Assembly (NCBI GenBank): GCA_036504335.1
Contig: DASXVJ010000020.1
Location: forward strand, 186,001 to 250,000
Length of the DNA stretch: 64,000 nt
DNA from: Fen-183 sp036504335
GTDB taxonomy: Bacteria > Acidobacteriota > Thermoanaerobaculia > UBA5066
Direction: 5' to 3'
Every line of letters starts with the position of its first letter. The first letter of the stretch is position 1. The translations under genes were made by a program, and so were the position numbers. The notes under the pieces were generated by a model. That model was given only the letters and a program-made list of their open reading frames with translations. It was not told the DNA's origin and did not search any database. Of the stretch, positions 35,106 through 42,755 are shown piece after piece.

Positions 35106-35318
35106 ATGACGAGCCGCAACGACACCAAGGCCCATGCCGCGCGATCCCTGGACGGCGTCGCGCCGGTCGCGCCCGCCGCGTCGTCCGCGTCTTCCGCCGC
35201 GTCGCGCCTCCTCGTGCCGCTCCTCGTGGCCGAGGCCGCCGCGTTCGGCGCTCTCGCCCTCTCGGGTAAGATTCCGGAGTCCCTGTACACCGTCCTTCGC
35301 GCTCTCCTGACGTTTTGA
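35106..35318 (+). CDS. Small predicted membrane protein
   Basis: The 70-residue product has an Ala/Ser-rich N-terminus and one hydrophobic segment (RLLVPLLVAEAAAFGALAL). The ATG at 35106 is preceded by a weak GGAG. A longer frame starting at 34947 has poor codon usage in its first part, so I use the shorter form. It leads the anti-sigma operon, and its stop overlaps a possible TTG of the next gene. Function is unknown. Confidence 0.5.
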   Translation: MTSRNDTKAHAARSLDGVAPVAPAASSASSAASRLLVPLLVAEAAAFGALALSGKIPESLYTVLRALLTF

Positions 35319-35341
35319 AGAGTGAGGAACTGCCGGCCGCG

Positions 35342-35779
35342 ATGTCATCCGTCGAGAGGCGTGAAGTCCATCTGACCATCCCGGTGGCTCCGGAGATGGA
35401 GATTGCCGCGACGGCGCAGGTTTCTGCGCTCGGCGAGTGGATGGAGATGGGGCGGGACAAGATCGACGAGGTCAAGATGGCCGTCGTCGAGGCCTGCATC
35501 AACGCCTTCGAGCACAGCGCGACTCCGGACCGCAAGGTGGCCCTGTCGTTCCGCATCGACTCGGACGACGGCGGCCGCGGCGCCTACCTCGAGGTGGGCG
35601 TCGCCGACGCGGGCCGGGGCTTCGACCCCGCGCGCGTCAGGACCCCCGAGATCGCGAACGCCCTGAAGTCCAGCCGCAAGCGCGGATGGGGCATCAAGAT
35701 CATCGAGAGCCTGATGGACGACGTCCGTATCGAGAGCAGCGAGCACGGGACCCGCATCGTGATGCGGAAGTACCGGTAG
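35342..35779 (+). CDS. Anti-sigma factor / serine kinase (RsbW-like)
   Basis: The 145-residue protein is a GHKL ATPase of the anti-sigma type. The N box is EVKMAVVEACINAFEHS, the G1 box VGVADAGRGFDP and the G2-like box KRGWGIKIIESLMDDV. Such kinases bind a sigma factor and phosphorylate a STAS antagonist. The ATG at 35342 is chosen because the domain starts just after it; a TTG at 35315 overlaps the previous stop. A STAS gene follows 17 nt downstream, which fits the family's role. Confidence 0.88.
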   Translation: MSSVERREVHLTIPVAPEMEIAATAQVSALGEWMEMGRDKIDEVKMAVVEACINAFEHSATPDRKVALSFRIDSDDGGRGAYLEVGVADAGRGFDPARVRTPEIANALKSSRKRGWGIKIIESLMDDVRIESSEHGTRIVMRKYR

Positions 35780-35796
35780 GATATAAAGGGAGCCGA

Positions 35797-36159
35797 ATGA
35801 GCGAGACCCTGAAAGTCGTCGTGGAGCGGCCGGACGCGGCCGTCGCGATCCTGCGGACCGACGGCTACATCAACAACACGGGCGGCGAAGAGATCGCGAA
35901 GGAAGCGTACGCGCTCCTCGGGGCCGGTGTGACGCGCGTTCTCCTCGACCTCGAGAAGACGAAGATCGTGAATTCGATCGGCATCTCGATCCTCATCGAG
36001 ATTCTCGAGAAGCTGCTCGACCAGGGAGGGAAGCTCGCGTTCTGCCGCCTGACGCCGACGATCGAAAAGACGTTCCAGATCATGGGCCTCGCGCAATATG
36101 CACGCATCTTCCCCGCTCCCGAGCCCGCCCTCGCCTGGCTCCGGGGCGAGTCCGAGTAA
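35797..36159 (+). CDS. STAS-domain anti-sigma factor antagonist (RsbV/SpoIIAA-like)
   Basis: The 120-residue protein is one STAS domain: VAILRTDGYINNTGGEEIAKEAYALL, LLDLEKTKIVNSIGISILIEI and KLAFCRLTPTIEKTFQIMGLAQYARIF. The serine in VNSIGISI lies at the usual phosphorylation site (DSxGIS in relatives). It should release the sigma factor from the RsbW-like kinase when unphosphorylated. The gene overlaps the downstream phosphatase by 62 nt, a tight coupling that suits a stoichiometric module. Confidence 0.9.
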   Translation: MSETLKVVVERPDAAVAILRTDGYINNTGGEEIAKEAYALLGAGVTRVLLDLEKTKIVNSIGISILIEILEKLLDQGGKLAFCRLTPTIEKTFQIMGLAQYARIFPAPEPALAWLRGESE

Positions 36160-37852
36160 CGTTTCCGCCTCGCCGGCGACCGCCGCGGGCGGCCACCGGC
36201 TGCTGGCGGCGCACGCCCGGCTCGCGGCGATCGACCCCTGGAGCGGGCGCGAGCGCCTCTTCGAAGAGATCCTCGCCGCGCTCCTCCTCGGATCCGGCGC
36301 CTCGCGCGGGATTCTCCTCGACCCCGTGCAGGTGGCGCGGTCTGCGGGAGCGGGCGTGGCGGTCCCCGAGGGAGCTCTCGCCGGGCTTGCCGCGGGCCTG
36401 GGCACGAAGGCCTCGGCCATCAGTCCCCTGGCGCCGCCCGCGCTCCGTGCGCTCTTCGGGGGAGACGTGACCTCGCCTTTCGCGGTGCCCATCACGGCAC
36501 AGGAGGACGTCCTGGCGTACATGATCCTCGACGCTCTCCCCGAGGATCCCGTCGGCTTCGCGTCGGCGACGGCGCACACGGCGTGGCTCCTCGACACGGT
36601 GCGGATGTCCGAGAAGGTCCAGAAGGCCGACTTCGAGCTGAAGTACCGCGTGTGGGAGCTCCAGAGCCTCTACGACGTCGGGCTTTCCATCGCCCGCACG
36701 CTCGACCTCGAATCCCTCTCCGAGGACGTCCTCATGACGTCCGTGTCGCTGCTGAACGCGCGCTCCGGGTCGCTCCTCGTGCGCGCGCAGGGCGACGAGG
36801 GCTTCTTCGCCAAGCACGTGGGCGAGCCTCTCCTGAACGCGGACGCGATCTACGAGGTGCCGGCGGGGGCCGTGCTCGCGAACGCGCGCGAGAGCCGGCC
36901 TGACTTCCTGAAGGATGCGCCCGCCGAGAAGCTCCTCCTCGTGCCGATCGCGGTCGAGAACCGGGCGCTCGGCGTGCTCGTCGTCGCCGACAAGGAGACG
37001 CGCGGGGGCGGGGTCGACGACTTCACGGAGGCCGACGTGAGGGTCGCGAGCCTCTTCGCGAACCAGGCGGCGATCGCGCTCGAGAACGCGCGCCTCCACC
37101 GCGAGGCGGTCGAGAAGGAGAAGATGGAACGCGAGATGGAGCTCGCGGCCTCCATCCAGAAGACGATTCTTCCCGACACGCTCCCCGAGGTCACGGGCCT
37201 CACCCTCGCGGGCGCCAACCGCCCGACGAAGCAGGTCGGCGGCGACTACTTCGACGTCTACCCGCTGCCCGGCGGCCTCACGGCGCTGTGCGTGGCGGAC
37301 GTGTCGGGCAAGGGCGTCCCGGCGGCGCTCCTCGTGTCCACCGTCCACGCGTGCCTCCACCTCCTCATCGCGAACCTCTCGGGCGACCTCCCGGCCCTCG
37401 TCGCGCGCGTGAACAAGCACCTCGTCCGTTTCTCGTCGACCCGCAAGTTCGCGACTCTGTTCGTCGCGGTATTCGACCCGGCGACGGGGCTGCTGCGCTA
37501 CGTGAACGCCGGGCACAACCCGGGCCTCTGGCTCTCGTCCTCCGGTGCGACGCTCCTGCCGAGCGGGGGCGTCCCGGTCGGAATGATGCCGGCCGCCGTC
37601 CACCGCGAGGCCGCCGTGACCCTCGGGCCCGGCGACACGCTCCTACTCTACTCGGACGGAATCACGGAAGCGCTCAACCGCGACGACGAGGAATTCGGGA
37701 TGGACCGCCTCACCGAGCTCGCGCTGGAGGGGCGCGGGGCGCCTCCCGGCGAGCTCTCGCGCCGCATCTTCGGGGCCGTGAGCGACTTCACCGCGGGCGT
37801 CGCGCAGTACGACGACCAGACGGTGCTCATCGCCCGCGTCGCGGGCGCGTGA
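36098..37852 (+). CDS. GAF-SpoIIE-type PP2C phosphatase
   Basis: The 584-residue protein has two GAF-like regions (~50-165 and ~190-340) and a C-terminal PP2C/SpoIIE domain (~360-584) with QVGGDYFDVYPLPGGLTALCVADVSGKGVPAALL, ending VAQYDDQTVLIARV. It would dephosphorylate the STAS protein encoded just before it. The ATG at 36098 lies inside the STAS gene; no later start fits well, since the next residues before the domain lack ATG/GTG/TTG. The N-terminal 30 residues are Ser/Pro-rich. A signal read by GAF domains is likely, but the ligand is unknown. Confidence 0.88.
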   Translation: MHASSPLPSPPSPGSGASPSNVSASPATAAGGHRLLAAHARLAAIDPWSGRERLFEEILAALLLGSGASRGILLDPVQVARSAGAGVAVPEGALAGLAAGLGTKASAISPLAPPALRALFGGDVTSPFAVPITAQEDVLAYMILDALPEDPVGFASATAHTAWLLDTVRMSEKVQKADFELKYRVWELQSLYDVGLSIARTLDLESLSEDVLMTSVSLLNARSGSLLVRAQGDEGFFAKHVGEPLLNADAIYEVPAGAVLANARESRPDFLKDAPAEKLLLVPIAVENRALGVLVVADKETRGGGVDDFTEADVRVASLFANQAAIALENARLHREAVEKEKMEREMELAASIQKTILPDTLPEVTGLTLAGANRPTKQVGGDYFDVYPLPGGLTALCVADVSGKGVPAALLVSTVHACLHLLIANLSGDLPALVARVNKHLVRFSSTRKFATLFVAVFDPATGLLRYVNAGHNPGLWLSSSGATLLPSGGVPVGMMPAAVHREAAVTLGPGDTLLLYSDGITEALNRDDEEFGMDRLTELALEGRGAPPGELSRRIFGAVSDFTAGVAQYDDQTVLIARVAGA

Positions 37853-39210
37853 GGCGCGCCGCGGCCGCGGCGGCGGCCCTGCTCGCGGCCGCGGCCTGCA
37901 CGTTCTCCGGCGAGACGACCGTGTCTCCGCACCGTCTCGTCAAGCCGCTGCCCGGCGGCCTCGTGAACTCGTACAACGCCGAGGAGCAGCTCCAGCGCGG
38001 GTACATCCCGGAAACGTCGGCGTTCCTCGCGTCCTCCGGCGGAAAGTCGCTGGAGGGCGTGCGCTACGACCGCCTGCTCGGCCAGGTCCTCCTCGAGCGC
38101 GGCGACTTCCGCGGCGCGGCCCCTCACCTCGAGCGCGCGTTCGCCGGCGTCGGCCGCGCCTCCGAGCGCGCCGAGATCGCGTGGCTCCTCTCGCAGTCCG
38201 CCTACTGGGAGGGAGACTTCACGGGCGCGGGCCGCTGGGCGCGGGCGGCGCAGCGCGAAGGCAAGCTCGTGCCCGAGGGCTGGGTCGTCTTCCTCGAATC
38301 GCCGCCGCCGCGGCCCCTGTACGGCGGCGCGGCCGCCGGCGCGAGCGTGGCGCTGCCTGTCGACTTCGGACGGCCGAGCCTCGTCCGCCTTCCCGTGCGC
38401 GTGAACGGGCGGCCGCCGGAGGAGATGGTCCTCGACTCGGGCGCCTCGGTCTCGCTCCTGACGGAAAGCGCCGCCGAGCGCCTCGGCGTGCGGTTCACGC
38501 CCGGCGCCACGGCGTCGGCGCGCGGCCTGCACCAGACGGAGACGCCGATGCGCCTCGGCTGGCTCGACTCCGTCCGGATGGGCGAACTCACGCTCACGGA
38601 CGTGCCGGTGGGCGTTCTCCCGGACGGCACGCTCACGTTCGAGACCGCGTCCCTCGGCGTCTTCAGGCTGAACGGCGTCCTCGGCGCGCACCTCATGAAG
38701 GAGTTCGACTGGCGCATCGAGTACGTCGAGAAGCGACTCTTCGCCCGGCGCGTGGACCCGAAGGCCGCGCGCGGCTCGAAGGACCAGAACATGTTCTTCC
38801 GCCGCATGAAGCCCATGGTCCGCACGTCGCTGAACGGCCAGCCCTGGTCGCTCTTCCTCCTCGACACGGGCTCGGAGCCTTCGATGGTGACGCGCGGGGG
38901 CCTGCGCAAGACGCGTCTCTTCGAGCCGGAGTCCGCGTTTCCGGTCACGCTCGAGGGGATCGGCAACTCGCGCGTGTCGTGGGGAAAGATCTCGAACGTG
39001 AGCCTCGGCGTCGACGCCTTCATGGTGCGGTTCAAGGACATCGTCGTGAAGGAGGAAGGCGACGGGCTCGAGGACGGCATCCTCGGCGCCTCGTTCCTCG
39101 CGAACTTCGACGTCGAGATCCGCTTCGGGCCCATGACGCTCGCGCTCGAGAACCCGGTCGAGCGCCGGCGGCGCGAGGCGCGAGCGCCCGCGCAGGAGAT
39201 CCCTCGATAG
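37849..39210 (+). CDS. Lipoprotein-like tandem retropepsin-type aspartic protease
   Basis: The 453-residue protein starts with a hydrophobic Ala-rich signal ending in AAAACTF, consistent with a lipoprotein. Residues ~55-150 resemble TPR-like helices. Two retropepsin-type units follow: the first with MVLDSGASVSLLTES (~194), the second with LFLLDTGSEPSMVT (~337), each followed by a long beta domain with the NGVLGAHLM or DGILGASFL hydrophobic-Gly motif. Having two DSG/DTG units in one chain could let it form an active site without dimerising. It overlaps the phosphatase stop codon by 4 nt, so it is in the regulatory operon. Substrate is unknown. Confidence 0.78.
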   Translation: MRRAAAAAAALLAAAACTFSGETTVSPHRLVKPLPGGLVNSYNAEEQLQRGYIPETSAFLASSGGKSLEGVRYDRLLGQVLLERGDFRGAAPHLERAFAGVGRASERAEIAWLLSQSAYWEGDFTGAGRWARAAQREGKLVPEGWVVFLESPPPRPLYGGAAAGASVALPVDFGRPSLVRLPVRVNGRPPEEMVLDSGASVSLLTESAAERLGVRFTPGATASARGLHQTETPMRLGWLDSVRMGELTLTDVPVGVLPDGTLTFETASLGVFRLNGVLGAHLMKEFDWRIEYVEKRLFARRVDPKAARGSKDQNMFFRRMKPMVRTSLNGQPWSLFLLDTGSEPSMVTRGGLRKTRLFEPESAFPVTLEGIGNSRVSWGKISNVSLGVDAFMVRFKDIVVKEEGDGLEDGILGASFLANFDVEIRFGPMTLALENPVERRRREARAPAQEIPR

Positions 39211-39213
39211 AAT
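39208..39213 (+). promoter_or_regulatory. -10 box of the isoaspartyl methyltransferase gene
   Basis: TAGAAT lies exactly 6 nt before the GTG at 39220. Its first three bases are the stop codon of the previous gene. No Shine-Dalgarno is present, so the transcript is probably leaderless. Confidence 0.5.
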
Positions 39214-39219
39214 GCTCCC

Positions 39220-39963
39220 GTGAGGGGGCGTCGGACGCGGCTCGTGCCTTTGGCGCTGGGCGGGATCGCCCTTCTTGCCGCGTGCCGCCCGCCGGCGGAT
39301 CCGATGGAAAGAAAACGCGAGCAGATGGTCGAGACCCAGATCGCGGCGCGCGGCATCCGCGACCCGCGCGTCCTCGCCGCCATGCGCAAGGTCCCGCGGC
39401 ACCTCTTCGTCCCCGCCGCCGAGGCGGCTTCCGCCTACGACGACCGGCCGCTCCCGATCGGAAGCGGGCAGACGATCTCGCAGCCCTACGTCGTCGCCTT
39501 CATGACCGAGCAGCTCCGGCTCACGGGGAAGGAGAAGGTGCTCGAGATCGGTACGGGCTCGGGCTACCAGACCGCCATCCTCGCCGAGCTTGCCGCGAAG
39601 GTGTATTCGATCGAGATCCGGCCCGAGCTCGCCTCCGAGGCGGCGGCCCGGCTGAAGGAGCTCGGCATCCGGAACGTCGAGGTGCGCGCCGCGGACGGCT
39701 ACCGCGGCTGGCCCGAGGAGGCGCCGTTCGACGGCATCCTCGTGACGGCCGCGCCCGAGCGCATCCCGCCGCCGCTCCTCGAGCAGCTCGCGTCGACGGG
39801 GCGCATGGTGATTCCCGTGGGCTCGTTCTACCAGGAGCTGAAGGTCATCGAGCGTCAGGGCGGCGGCTACACCGAGAAGAGCGTCCTGCCCGTACGCTTC
39901 GTACCCTTCGTGGGCGAGGCCGAAGGCGCGCCGCGCCCCGCCGCGCCCGGGACGGGCCGCTGA
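39220..39963 (+). CDS. pcm: Protein-L-isoaspartate O-methyltransferase with lipoprotein-like leader
   Basis: The enzyme methylates L-isoaspartyl residues in damaged proteins, using SAM. The 247-residue chain has the family core: MVETQIAARGIRDPRVLAAM, YDDRPLPIGSGQTISQPYVVAFMTE, the SAM motif VLEIGTGSGYQTAILAEL and PFDGILVTAAPERIPPPL. Before it is an unusual N-terminus with a hydrophobic run and a LAAC lipobox (LVPLALGGIALLAACRPP). If this leader works, the enzyme would sit outside the cytoplasm, where SAM is not expected. A downstream Met at DPMERKREQ could give a leaderless cytosolic form. Confidence 0.88.
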   Translation: MRGRRTRLVPLALGGIALLAACRPPADPMERKREQMVETQIAARGIRDPRVLAAMRKVPRHLFVPAAEAASAYDDRPLPIGSGQTISQPYVVAFMTEQLRLTGKEKVLEIGTGSGYQTAILAELAAKVYSIEIRPELASEAAARLKELGIRNVEVRAADGYRGWPEEAPFDGILVTAAPERIPPPLLEQLASTGRMVIPVGSFYQELKVIERQGGGYTEKSVLPVRFVPFVGEAEGAPRPAAPGTGR

Positions 39964-39986
39964 GCGCCGCGCTCCCCGGTTCGTTC

Positions 39987-39992
39987 TAGGAT
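39987..39992 (+). promoter_or_regulatory. -10 box of the small gene at 39999
   Basis: TAGGAT lies exactly 6 nt before the ATG at 39999, with no Shine-Dalgarno between. Just upstream a short GAGCG/CGCTC hairpin (39962-39974) may end the previous gene. Confidence 0.5.
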
Positions 39993-39998
39993 CCTTCG

Positions 39999-40301
39999 AT
40001 GAGCGGAGACTCCGACTTCGACCCACTCGAAGGAATTCTGATTTCTGTCCACCGCGTCGAGCGGGTCGCGGCGCGCGCGCGCGACGTCGCGCACACCTTC
40101 TCGGCCTGGGCGCTCTCCGTGGAAACGGAGCAGGGGGCGGGCCGGATCGTGCGCATCGAGCTCACTCCGGATGCGACGCTCTGGCGCGGAGACGGCATCT
40201 TCCTCGGCTGGACGACGGAGCGGCTCGCGACGGCGTGGGACGCCCTGCGCGCCGCGGAGCCCGAAACCGAGGCGGCGCCGGAGATGCCGCAGCTCGGTTA
40301 G
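39999..40301 (+). CDS. Small conserved-looking protein, function unknown
   Basis: The 100-residue protein is soluble and has alternating charged and hydrophobic beta segments (WALSVETEQGAGRIVRIELTPDATLW) with an acidic, Pro-rich tail. No domain is recognised. Codon usage agrees with the neighbours. It converges on the DUF190 gene and overlaps it by 4 bp. Confidence 0.6.
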   Translation: MSGDSDFDPLEGILISVHRVERVAARARDVAHTFSAWALSVETEQGAGRIVRIELTPDATLWRGDGIFLGWTTERLATAWDALRAAEPETEAAPEMPQLG

Positions 40302-40651
40302 GCCTTCTTCTTCGGCGCCCAGCGCAGGACGTCGACCTTCTCCATCGTGATGAGGACGCCGCACGCGGCCTCCTCGAGGATCGGATCGATGCGCTCGAGA
40401 TAGCCGCGGATCTTCTCGTCGGTGTCCACGATTTCGACGACGATCGGGAGGTCCTCCGAGAGCTCGACGAGCCGCGCACGGTGGACGATGCTGGAGGCGC
40501 CGTAAGACTCGATGCCGCGCAGGACCGTCGCGCCGGAGAGCCCGCCCTCCCGCGCCTCGGCGACGAGGACCTCGAAGAGGGGCCGGTGGCGGGCGCGGTC
40601 GAGCTCGCCGATGTGGATCCGGAGAAGCTTCGCGGTCGTCGCGTCCTTCAT
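40298..40651 (-). CDS. DUF190 family protein (fluoride partner)
   Basis: The 117-residue protein has the DUF190 pattern: KLLRIHIGELDRARHRPLFEVLVAEAREGGLSGATVLRGIESYG, then IVVEIVDTDEKIRGYLERI. It is a small cytoplasmic, PII-like fold. DUF190 genes are often found next to crcB, and the ATG of this gene overlaps the crcB stop (ATGA). It may adjust the channel or sense a ligand linked to fluoride stress. That role is established only by association. Confidence 0.85.
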   Translation of the reverse strand: MKDATTAKLLRIHIGELDRARHRPLFEVLVAEAREGGLSGATVLRGIESYGASSIVHRARLVELSEDLPIVVEIVDTDEKIRGYLERIDPILEEAACGVLITMEKVDVLRWAPKKKA

Positions 40652-41031
40652 GAGCCGAGCCTCCCGATCGAACGGCCGAGGAGGGTTCCGAGGAGCCCGA
40701 GGAACACGGACCCGCCGACGTAGAGCGTCGCGCGGAGGACGTCCTTCACGCTCAGGAGCCCGAGCGTCTCCCACGCGAACGAGGAGAACGTGGTGAACCC
40801 TCCGAGGATGCCGACCATGAGGAACGTGCGCGCCTCGGGCGAGAGCGCGGCGCGCTCGAGCCCGAGCGCCCCGACGAGGCCGATGGCGAAGCACCCGACG
40901 AGGTTCACCGAGAACGTACCGACGGGAAACGGCCCGGGCGCGTTCCGCTGCAGGGCCGCGGCCATCGCGTAGCGGCACACCGAGCCGATCCCGCCGCCGA
41001 CGAAAACGAGCGCGAGAAGCGAGGCCTTCAC
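40648..41031 (-). CDS. crcB: Fluoride channel (Fluc)
   Basis: A 127-residue membrane protein with four spans that exports fluoride as a dual-topology dimer. Family signatures are clear: GGIGSVCRYAM, PVGTFSVNLVGCFAIGLV (the conserved N in TxxVN), and GILGGFTTFSSFAWE (the GFxTTFSTF motif). The gene starts 4 nt after fdhE and is coupled to the DUF190 gene. I found no fluoride riboswitch in the short gap before it. Confidence 0.93.
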   Translation of the reverse strand: MKASLLALVFVGGGIGSVCRYAMAAALQRNAPGPFPVGTFSVNLVGCFAIGLVGALGLERAALSPEARTFLMVGILGGFTTFSSFAWETLGLLSVKDVLRATLYVGGSVFLGLLGTLLGRSIGRLGS

Positions 41032-41035
41032 GGTC

Positions 41036-41836
41036 TCAGATCCCCGCCCAGCCCGGCTCGAGCCGCGTCCAGCCTTCCTCGACGGCCCAGAGGTCCATCG
41101 CGAGCGAGACGAGGTCGTCCACCTCGGGCAGAGGTCGCGCGTCGAGCGTGAGGTCGAGCGACTTCACGTAGTGCCGGCACGTCTCGCACGCCTCGATGCG
41201 GACCGCGGGATGCGCCTCCGTCCGGAACGAGGGGAGCTTCGCGGGGTCCTCCTCGTGGCACGCGGCGCAGCGGATGCGCGCGAACGGCCACTCGGTGCCG
41301 CAGAGCGCGCAGGCGAGCGAACGCGCCGCGCCCATCGACTCGGGCACCTCGCGCCGCACGCTCACGACGGCGCCGTTCCCGCACGCGGGGCAGTGACCCT
41401 CGCGGCGCGGACGCTCGAGCGTCACGCCGCGCGCGGCGAGGACCTCGGCGTAAGGCCTGAGGAACGCGCGCGAGAGGTAGTCCTCGCGGGCCTCGCGTTC
41501 GCCGCTCCAGTAGACCGAGAGGCGAGCGAGAGCCGTCTCGTCGGCGTCGGCATGCCGCGCCTTCGCGGCTTCAGCCAGCTCGGGAGGCCCCTTCTCGGCT
41601 GCGTACGTCAGCAGCGGCGCGAAGAGGTCGAGCACCCCGGGGAAGTCGGCGGGAGTCCCTTTGAAGGCGGCGTCCACGTGGCGCGCGTGGACGGCCGCGG
41701 CGAGCCGCCCCTGCAGCCGGAAGAGGCCCGAGGCGAACGCGAGCGGCTCGGCGACGAGAGGCGCGGCGGCGACGAGGCCGGCGGCGCGCGCCGCCCGGGC
41801 CTCGAAGGCCGCCGCCGGATCGAGGGTCTTGGTCAC
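41036..41836 (-). CDS. fdhE: Formate dehydrogenase accessory protein FdhE
   Basis: The 266-residue protein helps assemble the periplasmic formate dehydrogenase and binds iron through cysteine pairs. Four CxxC motifs are visible in the second half: CPAC, CALC, CAAC and CETC. Its family opening (PLVAEPLAFASGLFRLQG) is present. The GTG at 41836 overlaps a small upstream frame by 4 nt. It lies downstream of fdnGHI on the same strand, in keeping with its function. Confidence 0.9.
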   Translation of the reverse strand: MTKTLDPAAAFEARAARAAGLVAAAPLVAEPLAFASGLFRLQGRLAAAVHARHVDAAFKGTPADFPGVLDLFAPLLTYAAEKGPPELAEAAKARHADADETALARLSVYWSGEREAREDYLSRAFLRPYAEVLAARGVTLERPRREGHCPACGNGAVVSVRREVPESMGAARSLACALCGTEWPFARIRCAACHEEDPAKLPSFRTEAHPAVRIEACETCRHYVKSLDLTLDARPLPEVDDLVSLAMDLWAVEEGWTRLEPGWAGI

Positions 41837-41904
41837 TCCACTACTTGAAAAACATCTCGTCGTGGGCCTTCTTCAGGTCTCGAGGCGACGATGCGTTTGT
41901 TCAT
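41833..41904 (-). CDS. Possible 23-codon ORF coupled to fdhE
   Basis: The frame MNKRIVASRPEEGPRRDVFQVVE starts at 41904, has AGGA 7 nt upstream, and ends in a TGA that overlaps the fdhE GTG (GTGA). This could be a leader peptide controlling fdhE translation. Its length gives little coding evidence, and it could be chance. A -10-like AT palindrome lies just upstream (41931-41941). Confidence 0.3.
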   Translation of the reverse strand: MNKRIVASRPEEGPRRDVFQVVE

Positions 41905-41930
41905 CGCGAGTCCTTTCATCGAATCGGCAA

Positions 41931-41941
41931 GCATATTATGC
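41931..41941 (-). promoter_or_regulatory. AT-rich palindrome, probable -10 for fdhE transcript
   Basis: GCATA-t-TATGC is an odd-centred palindrome. On the minus strand it gives TAATAT, a -10-like box about 30 nt before the small frame and fdhE. No -35 consensus is seen. Confidence 0.35.
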
Positions 41942-42003
41942 GGCCGGTTCTGCGGCGAGAACGCCCGCGTGCCGGAGGTCGTCTTCCGTAGCCTGAGACG
42001 AAG

Positions 42004-42025
42004 CGGGGGCGCCGCAGCGCCCCCG
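42004..42025 (-). terminator. GC-rich terminator-like hairpin after fdnI
   Basis: A 9-bp stem CGGGGGCGC/GCGCCCCCG with a 4-base loop lies 30 nt beyond the end of fdnI on the minus strand. It is followed there by TTCGTCTC, not a proper U-run, so it may weaken rather than stop transcription into fdhE. Confidence 0.55.
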
Positions 42026-42054
42026 CCGTTCCGGGACGTCCCGTCCGCGAGAGG

Positions 42055-42744
42055 TTACTTCTCGAGCCCCATGAGCTCGCGGTACCACTTCGGGTGGTGG
42101 ATGCGGGCCCACGCCTTTGACACCGTCCCGCGCGTCATCGAATTGAACGTGCCGGGCTCGGCGACGGCTGCGAGGTAGATGTGGAAGACGAGGGAGACCG
42201 TGAAGAGGATGAAGCTGAAGTTGTGGAGGAGGAACGCGACCTGCCGGGCCCACGCCGGGAACGACGTCGCGTACCACATGACGACGCCGGACACGAGAAG
42301 GCCGAGGGCGCCGAGCTTCGACGTGAAGAAGTAGACCTTCTGCCCGCCGTTGTACTTGCCGATCTTGTCGTGATTCGCCCGGTCGCTCAGATACTCGAGG
42401 AGCTTCGGCCCGACCCAGCCGCGCTCCTCCTTCGTCATCTCCATCTCCGTCCACCAGTGGACGGCCATGACGAGCGACGAGAGCGCGAAGGCGAGGCCGA
42501 ACCAGGGATGGACGAGGCGGCAGACGCTCATGCCGCCCACGAGCGTCGCCATCCAGCCGAACACGGGGGTCCAGATCGGGAGCCCCGTGAAGAGGCAGGC
42601 GAAGAACGTGTCGGCGACGGCCCAGTGGATGACGCGCGAGGAGAGGCGGTGGCGGATGATCTCGTTGCCGACGACGACGTCTTCCTTCTCGCGGGCCACG
42701 TAGGCGCCTTCGTCGAAGCCGATCTGACGGACGACTTTGCTCAT
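42055..42744 (-). CDS. fdnI: Formate dehydrogenase gamma subunit (cytochrome b556)
   Basis: The 229-residue protein has about four membrane spans and anchors the complex, passing electrons to quinone through two hemes b. Candidate heme histidines sit in SSRVIHWAVADTFFACLF, MAVHWWTEME and LLHNFSFILFTVSLVFHIYL. GGGAGG lies ahead of the ATG at 42744. It is the third gene of the fdnGHI operon. Confidence 0.9.
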   Translation of the reverse strand: MSKVVRQIGFDEGAYVAREKEDVVVGNEIIRHRLSSRVIHWAVADTFFACLFTGLPIWTPVFGWMATLVGGMSVCRLVHPWFGLAFALSSLVMAVHWWTEMEMTKEERGWVGPKLLEYLSDRANHDKIGKYNGGQKVYFFTSKLGALGLLVSGVVMWYATSFPAWARQVAFLLHNFSFILFTVSLVFHIYLAAVAEPGTFNSMTRGTVSKAWARIHHPKWYRELMGLEK

Positions 42745-42755
42745 GTGCGCCTCCC

